DNA of 53,742 nucleotides from Bacteriovorax sp. (GTDB lineage Bacteria > Bdellovibrionota > Bacteriovoracia > Bacteriovoracales > Bacteriovoracaceae). Below the pieces are notes generated by a model, which saw nothing but the letters and a program-made list of their open reading frames with translations, had not been told where the DNA came from and did not search any database. A program made the position numbers and the translations under genes. Of the stretch, positions 8,061 through 16,707 are shown piece by piece (position 1 is the stretch's first letter; every line of letters starts with the position of its first letter). The DNA lies in assembly GCA_014377485.1 (NCBI GenBank), contig JACMPM010000004.1, positions 1 to 53,742 on the forward strand, read 5' to 3'.

Positions 8061-9047
8061 CTAAAGACCAAATCGTTTAAAGAATTTTACCATTAAAGCA
8101 GTAGCATCCGGGCCTAGTGGATCATTGTATTCAAGATCTGAGATACCGCCACTCCAATCGTGACCTAGTTTCTCGATCATATAGCGCTCGATAAAAACTA
8201 CATTTTGCTTGTTAACCGTTTTGTAGAGACTGTATCCGTAAGTATTAGTCTCTTGAACTTTTAAAACTTCATTTGCTTTGAAGTAAGAATTATCTTTAAC
8301 TCCGTTATCAAGATAGTCGTTGAAAATTTTGAATTCATCTTCAACTTGAGAAGCGTGAATTGGGCTCATCAAAGGACTGTTCATTCCTGCGAAAATAATA
8401 ATTGGCATTATAGCAGGTCTTTTAGTCACTCCTGCGGAACAGTTGTAGCCAGTTTTTGCAGCAACCGCAGAAGGCACTGAAGCTCCTTTTAAGACAACAT
8501 CTGAGAAATCAATACCAGTCGAAGAAGCGTAATATTGAGTTCCATCTTGAGACCCAAGGGCCTTAAAGCGCTCAGGGTAACAGTTTCCAAGGATGTTTAC
8601 CATTGAAGCTCCTGCACTCATGCCGGCAGCGTAAACATTTTCTTTATCCAGATTATAATCATTCGTTACCGCATCCATCATTTCAATAATGGCTGCTGGC
8701 TCACCACCGCGAAGATTATTATAAGGCATTACCCAGTTCCAACATTTAAAAGGATTATAGAGAGTATTTTGTTCTGGAAGAAGAGCTACAAATTTTTCTT
8801 TTTCTGCCCACTCTGAAATGCGAGTTCCTTTACCGAAATCTTCTGCAGATTGCTCACAACCATGAAGCATAACTACTAAATGAGCTTTATGAGTTTTTGT
8901 TAGACCAGAGGGAATATAAACTTTGTATTCTCTATAACCATTGATACTAAAGCTGCTTCCACTTTTCCAAGTACCAGCGTAGAGACTGCTCGAAGCAAGG
9001 GCCACGGTGATTAAAAAGGAAATGATTAGACTTTTATTAAAGTTCAT
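8061..9047 (-). CDS. Secreted PHB depolymerase-type esterase
   Basis: 328 residues with signal peptide (SLIISFLITVALASSSLYA). Alpha/beta hydrolase of the extracellular poly(3-hydroxybutyrate) depolymerase / LpqC group: oxyanion region VVMLHGCEQSAEDF, nucleophile Ser144 in AGMSAGAS, and a late His in GHDWSGG. The CWNW motif and the paired Cys residues are common in this group. It could degrade polyester or act as a general or feruloyl-type esterase; no separate substrate-binding domain is present. Single gene with its own upstream gap. Confidence 0.82.
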   Translation of the reverse strand: MNFNKSLIISFLITVALASSSLYAGTWKSGSSFSINGYREYKVYIPSGLTKTHKAHLVVMLHGCEQSAEDFGKGTRISEWAEKEKFVALLPEQNTLYNPFKCWNWVMPYNNLRGGEPAAIIEMMDAVTNDYNLDKENVYAAGMSAGASMVNILGNCYPERFKALGSQDGTQYYASSTGIDFSDVVLKGASVPSAVAAKTGYNCSAGVTKRPAIMPIIIFAGMNSPLMSPIHASQVEDEFKIFNDYLDNGVKDNSYFKANEVLKVQETNTYGYSLYKTVNKQNVVFIERYMIEKLGHDWSGGISDLEYNDPLGPDATALMVKFFKRFGL

Positions 9048-9216
9048 TTGGACGGGCTCCTGCTATTAGTAGTAATCAGAAATTTTGCCCACACTAAAGT
9101 AGTTTATGTGCTTAGTCGAGATTGATAGTATTATCTCCGTACAATGAAAGATAAAGTAAGAATATAATAAAAAATGCTCTATTCCTTACAACTTCCTGAT
9201 AATGGCCACTCTTACC

Positions 9217-9245
9217 TTGACAGACTTCTCACAGTGAACGATTTT
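9217..9245 (+). promoter_or_regulatory. Possible sigma70-type promoter of the KSIII operon
   Basis: TTGACA at 9217-9222 is a perfect -35. A 17-base spacer leads to a weak -10 (GATTTT, 9240-9245), 29 bases before the first start codon of the operon. The weak -10 makes this tentative or suggests an activator. Confidence 0.35.
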
Positions 9246-9273
9246 TTGTCAAAAACAGTTTAAGAAGGTGAAA

Positions 9274-10095
9274 ATGCAAGCATTAACGATCAAGCGAGAT
9301 TTTGGTGAATTGAGCTATTATAAAGATGCAACTGACGCAAACGCACCCGTACTTTTAGGTCTTTCTGGTTTTGGATGTACTCATTATAATTATCTCGATC
9401 TGCTTCCAGAACTGACAAAAAATTTTCAAGTTGTTCTAATTGATAATCGCGGTATGGGATCTTCGTCGAAAACAATTTCCGATTATACGCTTCGTGATGT
9501 TGCCGCCGATGCTCTGGCAGTAATGGATGAATTAAAAATTGATACATTTGGTTTGATGGGAATAAGCATGGGCGGATTTATCGCTCAGGAACTTATTAAA
9601 CTTGCTCCAGCTCGCGTGAGTGCAGTGGCATTAATGTGCACACTTTCAAGCGGTCCTGATTTTGTTAAACCAGTAGCAATAACTGAAGAAGGATTACGCC
9701 AATTTAATACTCTCGATGCCCGCATTCAAGCGGAGTATTCGACAATCGCAACAGTTCATCCAACGCTCAAAGAAAAAAATCCTACTCAGTATCAAAAGAT
9801 AGTCGATTTTAGAGTTAATTTTAAAGCTGATCTAGAAGAGAGCGTGAGACAAAATAAAGCAGCTGTGGCCTTTTTAAACGCGCCTTATGACCTATCAATC
9901 ATAAAGTGTCCGGCCCTTGCCATGGCAGGTGCTGTTGATCGTTTTGTAAGTCCAAAAAATGTTGAGGCCTTTGCCAAAAATATTAAACAATGCCAAACAG
10001 CTTTTATTCCGGAGTCTGATCATTTCTTCTTTCTGGAAAAACCAGCAGAAGTGTCTATGCAACTTAATCGATTTTTTAAGGAAGTGTTAGTATGA
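9274..10095 (+). CDS. Alpha/beta hydrolase, first gene of KSIII operon
   Basis: 273 residues from the ATG at 9274. AAGAAGG at 9262-9268 is the ribosome binding site and overlaps the alternative GTG at 9268, which decides the start. Catalytic set: Ser in MGISMGGFIAQE, Asp in AGAVDRFV, His in ESDHFFFLEKP; the oxyanion region is GLSGFGCTH rather than the usual HG. Cytoplasmic. Its stop overlaps the next start (ATGA), so translation is coupled to the KSIII-like enzyme. A thioesterase or lactone/ester hydrolase acting on the product of the pathway is a fair guess. Confidence 0.85.
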   Translation: MQALTIKRDFGELSYYKDATDANAPVLLGLSGFGCTHYNYLDLLPELTKNFQVVLIDNRGMGSSSKTISDYTLRDVAADALAVMDELKIDTFGLMGISMGGFIAQELIKLAPARVSAVALMCTLSSGPDFVKPVAITEEGLRQFNTLDARIQAEYSTIATVHPTLKEKNPTQYQKIVDFRVNFKADLEESVRQNKAAVAFLNAPYDLSIIKCPALAMAGAVDRFVSPKNVEAFAKNIKQCQTAFIPESDHFFFLEKPAEVSMQLNRFFKEVLV

Positions 10096-11120
10096 GTTCT
10101 ATAGTTTTAAAAAAAGCAGCAGTGTGGTTGCCTGAAGGTTTTGAAGACGCAGCTTTTATCGCGAGAGAATCCGGTGTTCCTGAACATGTCATAAAAACAA
10201 AAATGGGAATCATTAGAAAATGCCGTGCAGGCAGTGATGATCACCCTGGTGATATGGCCGTTCGTGCGGCCAGAAAAGTATTAAAAGACATAGATCCATT
10301 ATCAATCGATATGGTGATTTGGACTGGTTCGGAATACAAAGATTATATTGTGTGGACCGCGGGAATTTATGTTCAAAGAGAACTTGGTTTAAAAAATGCC
10401 AAGAGTTTTGATATCTCTGCTCGTTGTTCGAATAAAATCTTAGGACTTCATATTGCAAAATCATTAATGCAAACTGATCCTAAATTAAAACGCGTGCTTC
10501 TTTGTGGTGGACATAAAACGGGGGACCTTGTGAATTACAAAGATCCCAATACTCGTTTTTTATACAATCTAGCTGACGGTGGCTCGGCCATTTTATTAGA
10601 GCGTGGTGAAAATAATCCACTTCTAGATTCTTCAATCATCACAGATGGTGATTTTACAACTGATGTAATTGTACCTGCAGGTGGAACGAGACATCCGACT
10701 CGTGAGCATCCAGATGTCAGCATGACATATCTTCAAGTTCCTGATGTAGATGGAATGCGTGAACGTTTAGAAAAAAGATCAATTGTTAATTTTTTAAAAG
10801 TTATTGAAGAAGCTTCAAACAACTCGCTTAAAAAACCAATTGATTATCTGGCACTTCTACATATGAAAAAATCTGCTCATGATGCTATTTTAGCTCCACT
10901 TGAATTAAAGCAGTCGCAATCAATTTATATGGACCACTACGGTCACTTCGGAGCCCCTGATCAAGTTCTGTCTTTAGGATTGGCTGAAAAACGCGGACTC
11001 TTAAAAAAGGGTGACCACGTTATGCTGGCCTCTGCAGGAATTGGTTATATGTGGTCGGCAATGTCTCTTCGTTGGGATGAAAATACTTTTGATACAAACG
11101 ATCTAGTAGATTTAGGATAA
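10092..11120 (+). CDS. Ketoacyl synthase III-like (thiolase-fold) enzyme with altered triad
   Basis: 342 residues, normal for FabH-type enzymes. The nucleophile Cys112 is in DISARCSNKILGL and His257 in ALLHMKKSAHD. At the third catalytic position, where FabH has Asn in a GN(T/Y)S context, the sequence reads DHYGHFGAPD, giving His285. The C-terminal glycine-rich strand (LASAGIGYMWSAMSLRW) is conserved. Family members condense acyl-CoA with malonyl thioesters or transfer acyl groups; replacement of Asn is known from KSIII-type acyltransferases, so simple decarboxylative condensation should not be assumed. Located between a hydrolase and a FabG-like reductase in a five-gene operon with an acyl-CoA ligase. 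Not the housekeeping fabH, judging by context. Confidence 0.85.
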   Translation: MSSIVLKKAAVWLPEGFEDAAFIARESGVPEHVIKTKMGIIRKCRAGSDDHPGDMAVRAARKVLKDIDPLSIDMVIWTGSEYKDYIVWTAGIYVQRELGLKNAKSFDISARCSNKILGLHIAKSLMQTDPKLKRVLLCGGHKTGDLVNYKDPNTRFLYNLADGGSAILLERGENNPLLDSSIITDGDFTTDVIVPAGGTRHPTREHPDVSMTYLQVPDVDGMRERLEKRSIVNFLKVIEEASNNSLKKPIDYLALLHMKKSAHDAILAPLELKQSQSIYMDHYGHFGAPDQVLSLGLAEKRGLLKKGDHVMLASAGIGYMWSAMSLRWDENTFDTNDLVDLG

Positions 11121-11144
11121 TTTTTAAAAAATAAAGGAGATACT

Positions 11145-11876
11145 ATGAAAGGCTTAACAAACAAAAGAGTTTTTATTACTGGTGCAGCTTCTGGAATTGG
11201 AAGATCAACTGCTGAGAGATTTTACGCTGAAGGAGCTGAGCTCATTCTTATCGATATGCCGACATTAGAACAAGCTGAACTTACTGCTCTTTTTCCAAAC
11301 AAAATGACTTACATCCAAGGTGACGTTACTAAAGCTGAAACACTTTTGGCCATTCAAGCTGAAGTGAACAAAGGGATTGATGTTATCGTGAACAACGCTG
11401 GTATCACTCGCGACGCTACACTTTTAAAAATGACTGACGACCAATGGGATTCAGTAATTGCAGTAAACTTAACTTCTATTTTTAAACTCTCTCGCATGGC
11501 CGCCGAAAAAATGAAAGCAGCTGGAAAGGGCGGAGTTATATTGAACGCAGCTTCAGTTGTTGCTCATTATGGAAATTTTGGTCAAGCTAACTACTCTGCG
11601 ACAAAAGCAGGAGTGATTGCAATGACAAAAACTCTTTCTAAGGAATTAGGAAAAGATCAAATCAGAGTCAATGCCGTTGCACCAGGATTTATCGCAACTC
11701 CAATGGTTGCTAAAATGCCGGAAAAAGTTCTTCAAATGATGGAAGAGAAATCTCCACTTAGAAGATTAGGGAAACCAGAAGAAATCGCTGCTGCTTATGC
11801 ATTCTTGGCAAGTGATGACGCTAAATACATCACTGGAACTACGCTGAATGTTGATGGTGGTACAATATTAGGTTAG
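11145..11876 (+). CDS. FabG-like short-chain dehydrogenase/reductase
   Basis: 243 residues, classical SDR. NAD(P)-binding TGAASGIGRS near residue 11, NNAG at about 86, catalytic Ser (NAASVVAHYG) and YSATK, and the C-terminal GTTLNVDGG typical of 3-oxoacyl reductases. Expected to reduce a 3-oxo intermediate made by the preceding KSIII-like enzyme. AAAGGAG precedes the start. The following hydrolase appears to overlap its 3' end, so it belongs to the same operon. Confidence 0.92.
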   Translation: MKGLTNKRVFITGAASGIGRSTAERFYAEGAELILIDMPTLEQAELTALFPNKMTYIQGDVTKAETLLAIQAEVNKGIDVIVNNAGITRDATLLKMTDDQWDSVIAVNLTSIFKLSRMAAEKMKAAGKGGVILNAASVVAHYGNFGQANYSATKAGVIAMTKTLSKELGKDQIRVNAVAPGFIATPMVAKMPEKVLQMMEEKSPLRRLGKPEEIAAAYAFLASDDAKYITGTTLNVDGGTILG

Positions 11877-12658
11877 ATCTTAACTATTTTATTGAAGGGA
11901 CAAAAGTTAACGAGACTGACCCCACTATTGTTTTAGTGAATGGTTTGTTTGCTGATTTAACATCGTTTGATGGAGCTGCTTTTTATTTAAAAGATAAATT
12001 TCAGCTTCTTCGCTATGACTGCAGAGGGCAGGGGAAATCTTCTAAGCCGGATGTGGTTTATAGTCTCGAAGATCATGTCCTGGATTTAAAAGAAATATTA
12101 AATGAGCTCAAATTAACCAATATTATTCTGGTGGGTCTTAGTAATGGCGGAAGAATTGTACTTGAATATGCGAGACGATTTAAAAAGGTTCATGCAGTAG
12201 TTGCTTGCGATACTTATGACAAACCTTCTCCTTTATTAAAGGCTAAACTAATCAGCTGGCTTCGTGCCCATGAAGAAAGCGGACCACTTCACCGCTTTGA
12301 TATCGCTACTCCCTGGATTTGGGGTGAAGAAGTTTTCTCTCTTAAGAGTGAATTAATATTAAGTTATAGAGACAAAGCGGGATTAACTTTAGATCATGTA
12401 GTGAAAAATTTAATTCTCGGGGCCCTTGAAACGGATATTGAAATCAGTGAAATTGATTGTCCGGTTTTATTGGTTGCGGGAGATGAAGATTTGCTAACTC
12501 CAGTTTTTTATCATGAAGCAATGCTTCTAAAATTAAAATTAGGAGAACTGGCTATTGTTAAATCTGGACACGCTTCTCTTATAGAAAAGCCGACTATCAT
12601 GGATAAAACTATTTTGCCTTGGCTTTTTAAACAGACAAATAAACAGGTACGTGAATGA
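11867..12658 (+). CDS. Alpha/beta hydrolase with non-canonical start (probably ATT)
   Basis: The first conventional start is a GTG at 11936, but beginning there removes the first strand of the fold. The reading frame is open upstream to 11855 and encodes LDLNYFIEG, then TIVLVNGLFADL, the normal N-terminus of an alpha/beta hydrolase. No ATG, GTG or TTG occurs in that extension; the best fit is ATT at 11867, overlapping the SDR stop by 10 bases and giving about 263 residues. Catalytic set: Ser in VGLSNGGR, Asp in AGDEDLLTP, His in KSGHASLIEKP. The stop overlaps the start of the ligase gene (ATGA). A frameshift from the SDR or a sequencing error near 11870 would be alternatives. Confidence 0.72.
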   Translation: MRLDLNYFIEGTKVNETDPTIVLVNGLFADLTSFDGAAFYLKDKFQLLRYDCRGQGKSSKPDVVYSLEDHVLDLKEILNELKLTNIILVGLSNGGRIVLEYARRFKKVHAVVACDTYDKPSPLLKAKLISWLRAHEESGPLHRFDIATPWIWGEEVFSLKSELILSYRDKAGLTLDHVVKNLILGALETDIEISEIDCPVLLVAGDEDLLTPVFYHEAMLLKLKLGELAIVKSGHASLIEKPTIMDKTILPWLFKQTNKQVRE

Positions 12659-14145
12659 CTAAGAGCTGGATTCATTTTTTAGAAAAAAACGCCATCGATT
12701 TTAAAAATAAATTCGCCGTGATTGATCAGGGTTCAAATAGAGAACTTACTTATGAACAATTAAATAATGAAGTGAATGCATGGGCCTCTGTTTTAAAAGA
12801 ACACGGAGTAGGTGCCGGCGATGCTATTGCCTTTTATGCTCCGACCAATTGCCTGACTCATCTAACGTTGATGCTAGCCAGTGCTAAAATTAAGGCCATG
12901 TTTGTTCCACTCAACTTTCGCCTATCATATATTGAAATAGAAGATGTTATCAACAGACTTAATCCCATTCTCTATTTTGGTGTGGGCGAGAAAATATTTA
13001 ATGTTTTGACTCCTTATCTGGATACATCTTCTGTTGAATTAAAATTAAATAAATTTAAAGATTCTGATTTTACCCAAACGGCTTCCGGCCTCGATGATAC
13101 TATTTTAATGCTCTTTACTTCTGGATCAACTGGAGTGCCCAAAGGAGTTATGTTTCACGGACAGATGCTCTTGAGCAATCAGGTTGAAACTATAAATGGT
13201 TGGGGCCTGACTTCAGATGATGTCACTTTAGTTGAAACGCCATTTTTTCATACAGGTGGATATAACGTTTTATTACTTCCACTTTTGTACTTGGGTGGAA
13301 CAGTTATTCTAGCTTCATTCTTCGATGCCGAAAATGTTTTTAGTTGTATTGAAAAATATAAGGTCTCTGTTTATTTTGGTGTTCCCACCATGTTCCAGAT
13401 GCTTTTAGAAAAGCCTCGTTTTAATGAATGTGATTTTTCTTCAATCCGTTTTTTCATTTCAGGTGGAGCCGCATGCTCGAAAACCATGATTGAAGCTTAT
13501 CAAAAAAAGAATTTAGTTTTTAAACAAGGTTTTGGTCTGACTGAAGTTGGTCCAAATTGTTTTTTATTAGATGAAAAATATGCAGTTACCAAGTCCGGAT
13601 CAATTGGACGGGCCATGCCACACTCTAAAGTTAGAGTAGTGACTAAAGAAGGACGCGATGCTGCTGTTGATGAACCGGGTGAACTTTTGATTGCAGGTCC
13701 ACACGTCTGCCTTGGCTATTATAAAAATGCAAAGGCCTTCGAAGATACATTTAAAGATGGCTATTTTTATACTGGCGATTTAGTGAAACAAGATGCAGAT
13801 GGCTTTTTTTATGTCGTTGGTCGAATCAAAGATATGTATATTTCAGGGGGGGAGAATGTTTATCCAGGCGAAGTGGAAAAACAAATTACAACTCACTCTG
13901 ATATTGCAGAGGCTGTAGTTGTGGCAGTACCGTCTGAAAAATGGGGTGAAGTTGGCTTTGCTTTTTTAAAGACTGAAAGCGAAATTAAAGTTGAAGAGTT
14001 AAGAGAATTTTTGAATCCCTTGCTCTCTAGATATAAACATCCGCATTTTATAAAATGTTTTAAAGATTTTCCACTGCTGCCAAACGGAAAGGTTGATCGT
14101 AAGACCCTCAAGGCTCAAGCGCTAAAACTTATTGAAGTAGTATAG
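12655..14145 (+). CDS. AMP-forming acyl-CoA ligase (ANL superfamily)
   Basis: 496 residues. ATP-binding loop LFTSGSTGVPKGVMF near residue 158, FGLTEVGP, YTGDLVKQD, and the C-terminal GRIKDMYISGGENVYP with the catalytic Lys in LPNGKVDRKTLK. Closest in style to medium/long-chain fatty acyl-CoA ligases of the FadD/MenE type. It likely supplies the acyl-CoA starter for the KSIII-like enzyme in the same operon. Start overlaps the previous stop by 4 bases. Confidence 0.9.
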   Translation: MTKSWIHFLEKNAIDFKNKFAVIDQGSNRELTYEQLNNEVNAWASVLKEHGVGAGDAIAFYAPTNCLTHLTLMLASAKIKAMFVPLNFRLSYIEIEDVINRLNPILYFGVGEKIFNVLTPYLDTSSVELKLNKFKDSDFTQTASGLDDTILMLFTSGSTGVPKGVMFHGQMLLSNQVETINGWGLTSDDVTLVETPFFHTGGYNVLLLPLLYLGGTVILASFFDAENVFSCIEKYKVSVYFGVPTMFQMLLEKPRFNECDFSSIRFFISGGAACSKTMIEAYQKKNLVFKQGFGLTEVGPNCFLLDEKYAVTKSGSIGRAMPHSKVRVVTKEGRDAAVDEPGELLIAGPHVCLGYYKNAKAFEDTFKDGYFYTGDLVKQDADGFFYVVGRIKDMYISGGENVYPGEVEKQITTHSDIAEAVVVAVPSEKWGEVGFAFLKTESEIKVEELREFLNPLLSRYKHPHFIKCFKDFPLLPNGKVDRKTLKAQALKLIEVV

Positions 14146-14153
14146 AACTACTT
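14135..14153. terminator. Short hairpin across two convergent stop codons
   Basis: Perfect 7-bp inverted repeat AAGTAGT / ACTACTT with a 5-base loop. It spans the ligase stop (14143-14145) and the stop of the convergent small gene (14148-14150). The stem is AT-rich and only three T follow, so termination would be weak. Confidence 0.3.
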
Positions 14154-14270
14154 TCTATTAGCTTTTACTTTTATGCGAACTCTTGATTTTTCAATATCTG
14201 TTTTTGCGACGAAAACCGCAAGTATAACAACTGATCCAAGTGCAAGTACTGCCAAATCTAATAAATTCAT
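14148..14270 (-). CDS. 40-residue single-pass membrane protein
   Basis: A short open frame that starts at the ATG at 14270-14268 and ends with TAG at 14150-14148. It encodes a hydrophobic helix (LDLAVLALGSVVILAVFVA) followed by a strongly basic tail (KSRVRIKVKANRK), the typical form of a small inner-membrane protein with the C-terminus in the cytoplasm. AGGA stands 7 bases before the ATG. It is convergent with the acyl-CoA ligase and occupies the otherwise empty gap. Function unknown; chance occurrence cannot be fully excluded. Confidence 0.55.
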   Translation of the reverse strand: MNLLDLAVLALGSVVILAVFVAKTDIEKSRVRIKVKANRK

Positions 14271-14456
14271 AATTAATCCTGTATTTAAGCTTCAAATTAG
14301 GAGCTCCTTTAATAGTCTAATCGGAAATACCAAAAAAAACTTAAGTTGAGTATTTTGGTTTGACGATTTAGGGCCAACAGGCAGAAATTCTAAGGTTTTC
14401 TTATGGTAAATCTCTCTATAATATAGGACTAATACATTTTACTTGATGGAGTTCTA

Positions 14457-15863
14457 ATGGGACTAGGACAAAGACAAAAAGCTTTGGAAATAAATCTCAA
14501 CCCTAATATCTACGGCACATTTGCTGAGATAGGTGCTGGTCAAGAAGTGGCCAGGCATTTTTTTAGAGCTGGTGGTGCTGCTGGAACCATTGCAAAAAGT
14601 ATTTCTGCTTACGACATGACCATGAGCGATGCCGTTTATGGAAAAGAAGTATCCGGCCGATATGTTTGTGAAGATCGTCTTAAAAAAATGCTTGATACAG
14701 AATACGATATTTTAATTAATCGCCTCACAGATGCCAGACATAAAGACACAACATTTTTTGCTTACGCTGATACTGTTTCTGCAAAATCCTATAAGGGCAC
14801 TGGCGAGAATCACGGATGGATTGGAATTAAATTTCAACACAAGCCGAATGCCTTACCTTCTCAAGTCATTATTCACATGAGTATGCTTGATGCTGAAAAT
14901 ATTCAGCAACAAGAGGCAATAGGTCTCCTGGGAGTGAATTTAGTCTATGCTGTCTATCACGATGTTTCGGACCGTGAAAATTTTGTTTCAGGATTGATGG
15001 ATGGACTGACTACATCGCGTATGCAAATCGATATGATTCGTGTTTCAGGCGTTGCCTTCAAAGACGTGGATTCGAGATTATTGTGTTTAGAATTAGTTAA
15101 AATGAAATTATGTGAAGCCGTTATTTTTGATGTAGATGGAGAAGTTCTTCAAGCCTCTGATGTGCTTTATAAAAAAAATGTTTTAGTGGCCCGCGGAGGA
15201 TACAGACCACCTACTAATTTAAGTCTTGATATGCTGGAATGTGGTCTACGAAAATTTAAAGATTCGCTGGTAGCAGCTGAAAAAGATAATATTATTGTAA
15301 TTCCTGAAATAAGTATGTCACTACTTCTCGATCGTGGACAAGTTGATAGTGAGGATTTTTTAGCTCGTGTCGATTTGTTATCAGCACAAGGTCTTAAAGT
15401 TCTTATTTCAAATTCTGAAACTCACAGTGATTTGAATATGTTTTTTACCAAGTATGCTAAAAAGAATATTGCTTTTGTCATGGCCACCTATAATCTTGAA
15501 GAAATCCTGACTCTTTCAAAATATGGTTCTTCGAAATTTGGACTCGTTGGTTCTCTCGGGACTCTTTTAGAACCGCATACAAAATTATATATATATCCGG
15601 CCTGCGATGACGATACTCATGAAATTAAAACTATCGAGTCGATGAATATTGCACCTGACTTAACTTATTTATTAAGGTATTTAGTTGAAAACCATTATAT
15701 AGAAAATATCACAGACTATAATCCTGATGTCGTCGGGATTTGGTCGAGAAAAATTTTAAAAATGATTCAAGATGGAACAGAGGGATGGGAAAAATTTGTT
15801 CCGCCTTCTGTAGCAAAAACTGTAAAAACGAAATGTTTATTTGGAGCTAAGTGCGATTTATGA
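14457..15863 (+). CDS. Conserved protein family of unknown function
   Basis: 468 residues, cytoplasmic, no signal peptide. The N-terminus (ALEINLNPNIYGTFAEIGAGQEVARHFFRAGGAAGT) is of a type I recall as highly conserved across Bacteroidetes, proteobacteria and others, where entries carry conflicting names (for example TonB-dependent receptor or nicotinate-nucleotide adenylyltransferase). Neither fits: there is no barrel and I see no adenylyltransferase HxGH motif. A HAD-like FDVDGEV stretch near residue 225 is notable but lacks the other HAD motifs. GGAG precedes the ATG. The next gene, a secreted nuclease, overlaps its stop (ATGA), so the two are co-translated. Confidence 0.8.
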   Translation: MGLGQRQKALEINLNPNIYGTFAEIGAGQEVARHFFRAGGAAGTIAKSISAYDMTMSDAVYGKEVSGRYVCEDRLKKMLDTEYDILINRLTDARHKDTTFFAYADTVSAKSYKGTGENHGWIGIKFQHKPNALPSQVIIHMSMLDAENIQQQEAIGLLGVNLVYAVYHDVSDRENFVSGLMDGLTTSRMQIDMIRVSGVAFKDVDSRLLCLELVKMKLCEAVIFDVDGEVLQASDVLYKKNVLVARGGYRPPTNLSLDMLECGLRKFKDSLVAAEKDNIIVIPEISMSLLLDRGQVDSEDFLARVDLLSAQGLKVLISNSETHSDLNMFFTKYAKKNIAFVMATYNLEEILTLSKYGSSKFGLVGSLGTLLEPHTKLYIYPACDDDTHEIKTIESMNIAPDLTYLLRYLVENHYIENITDYNPDVVGIWSRKILKMIQDGTEGWEKFVPPSVAKTVKTKCLFGAKCDL

Positions 15864-16693
15864 AAAAATTATTTTTGGTTATGACATTAGTTATTGGTTT
15901 TTCTCAAAATGCTTTTTCCTGGGGAAAAACTGGTCACCGTATTGTTGGTGAAATTGCTCAAAGAAATTTAGATTCAAACACTTTAAAAGCGATCAAAGAA
16001 CTCGCTGGTGACGATGATCTTTCAAGACTTTCAACTTGGCCTGATGAAATTAGATCTGACCCAAAAATGGGTTACACAGCTCCTTGGCATTATGTAAGCA
16101 TTCCTAATGGAAAAACTTATTTTGATCAAAAAAGAAATAAAGAAGGAGATGTTATTGAGGCACTCTACCGCTTTGAAGACGCTCTGAGAGACCCCAAAGA
16201 AACAAAAGAGCATAAGCTTGATGCTTTAAGATTTCTTGTTCATATGACTGGGGACTTGCATCAACCGCTACACGTAGGCCTGGCAGAAGATCGCGGTGGA
16301 AATTCGATTCGAGTAAAATGGTTTAAAACAGAAACTAATTTACACACTGTTTGGGATGAAGAGCTAATTGATTTTGAAAAATTATCTTTCACTGAATATG
16401 CAAATTACCTAAATCATTTTTCAAAGGACGATAAAAAAGATTTAGAAAAAGGAACTTTTATTGACTGGGCGAAAGAATCTCAAGATTTACGTACAAAAGT
16501 TTATGACTTTGGCGGGCCTTCAGAGAGTTCTAGTCTTAGTTATGAATACAACTATAAAGTAAAACCGACTGTTGAATTGCGACTTAAACAGGCAGGCTTA
16601 AGACTAGCTTATGTTCTTAATAAAATCTTTTCTCAAGAAAAACTTAGCAAAGACGAAATTGATCTTAGAAAGAAAATTAAAGAAAACATCTAA
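15860..16693 (+). CDS. Secreted S1/P1-type nuclease
   Basis: 277 residues from the ATG at 15860, which forms an ATGA overlap with the previous stop; a GTG at 15851 is less likely because the signal peptide begins at MKKLFLVM. Cleavage after FS leaves Trp21 as the new N-terminus, the zinc-binding Trp that defines S1/P1 enzymes (WGKTGHRIVGEIA). Further zinc ligands are in HYVSIP, LVHMTGDLHQPLHVG and VWDEELID. These zinc enzymes cut single-stranded DNA and RNA and remove 3' phosphates. Extracytoplasmic. Confidence 0.93.
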   Translation: MKKLFLVMTLVIGFSQNAFSWGKTGHRIVGEIAQRNLDSNTLKAIKELAGDDDLSRLSTWPDEIRSDPKMGYTAPWHYVSIPNGKTYFDQKRNKEGDVIEALYRFEDALRDPKETKEHKLDALRFLVHMTGDLHQPLHVGLAEDRGGNSIRVKWFKTETNLHTVWDEELIDFEKLSFTEYANYLNHFSKDDKKDLEKGTFIDWAKESQDLRTKVYDFGGPSESSSLSYEYNYKVKPTVELRLKQAGLRLAYVLNKIFSQEKLSKDEIDLRKKIKENI

Positions 16694-16707
16694 GGTTAAG
16701 TCTGATT

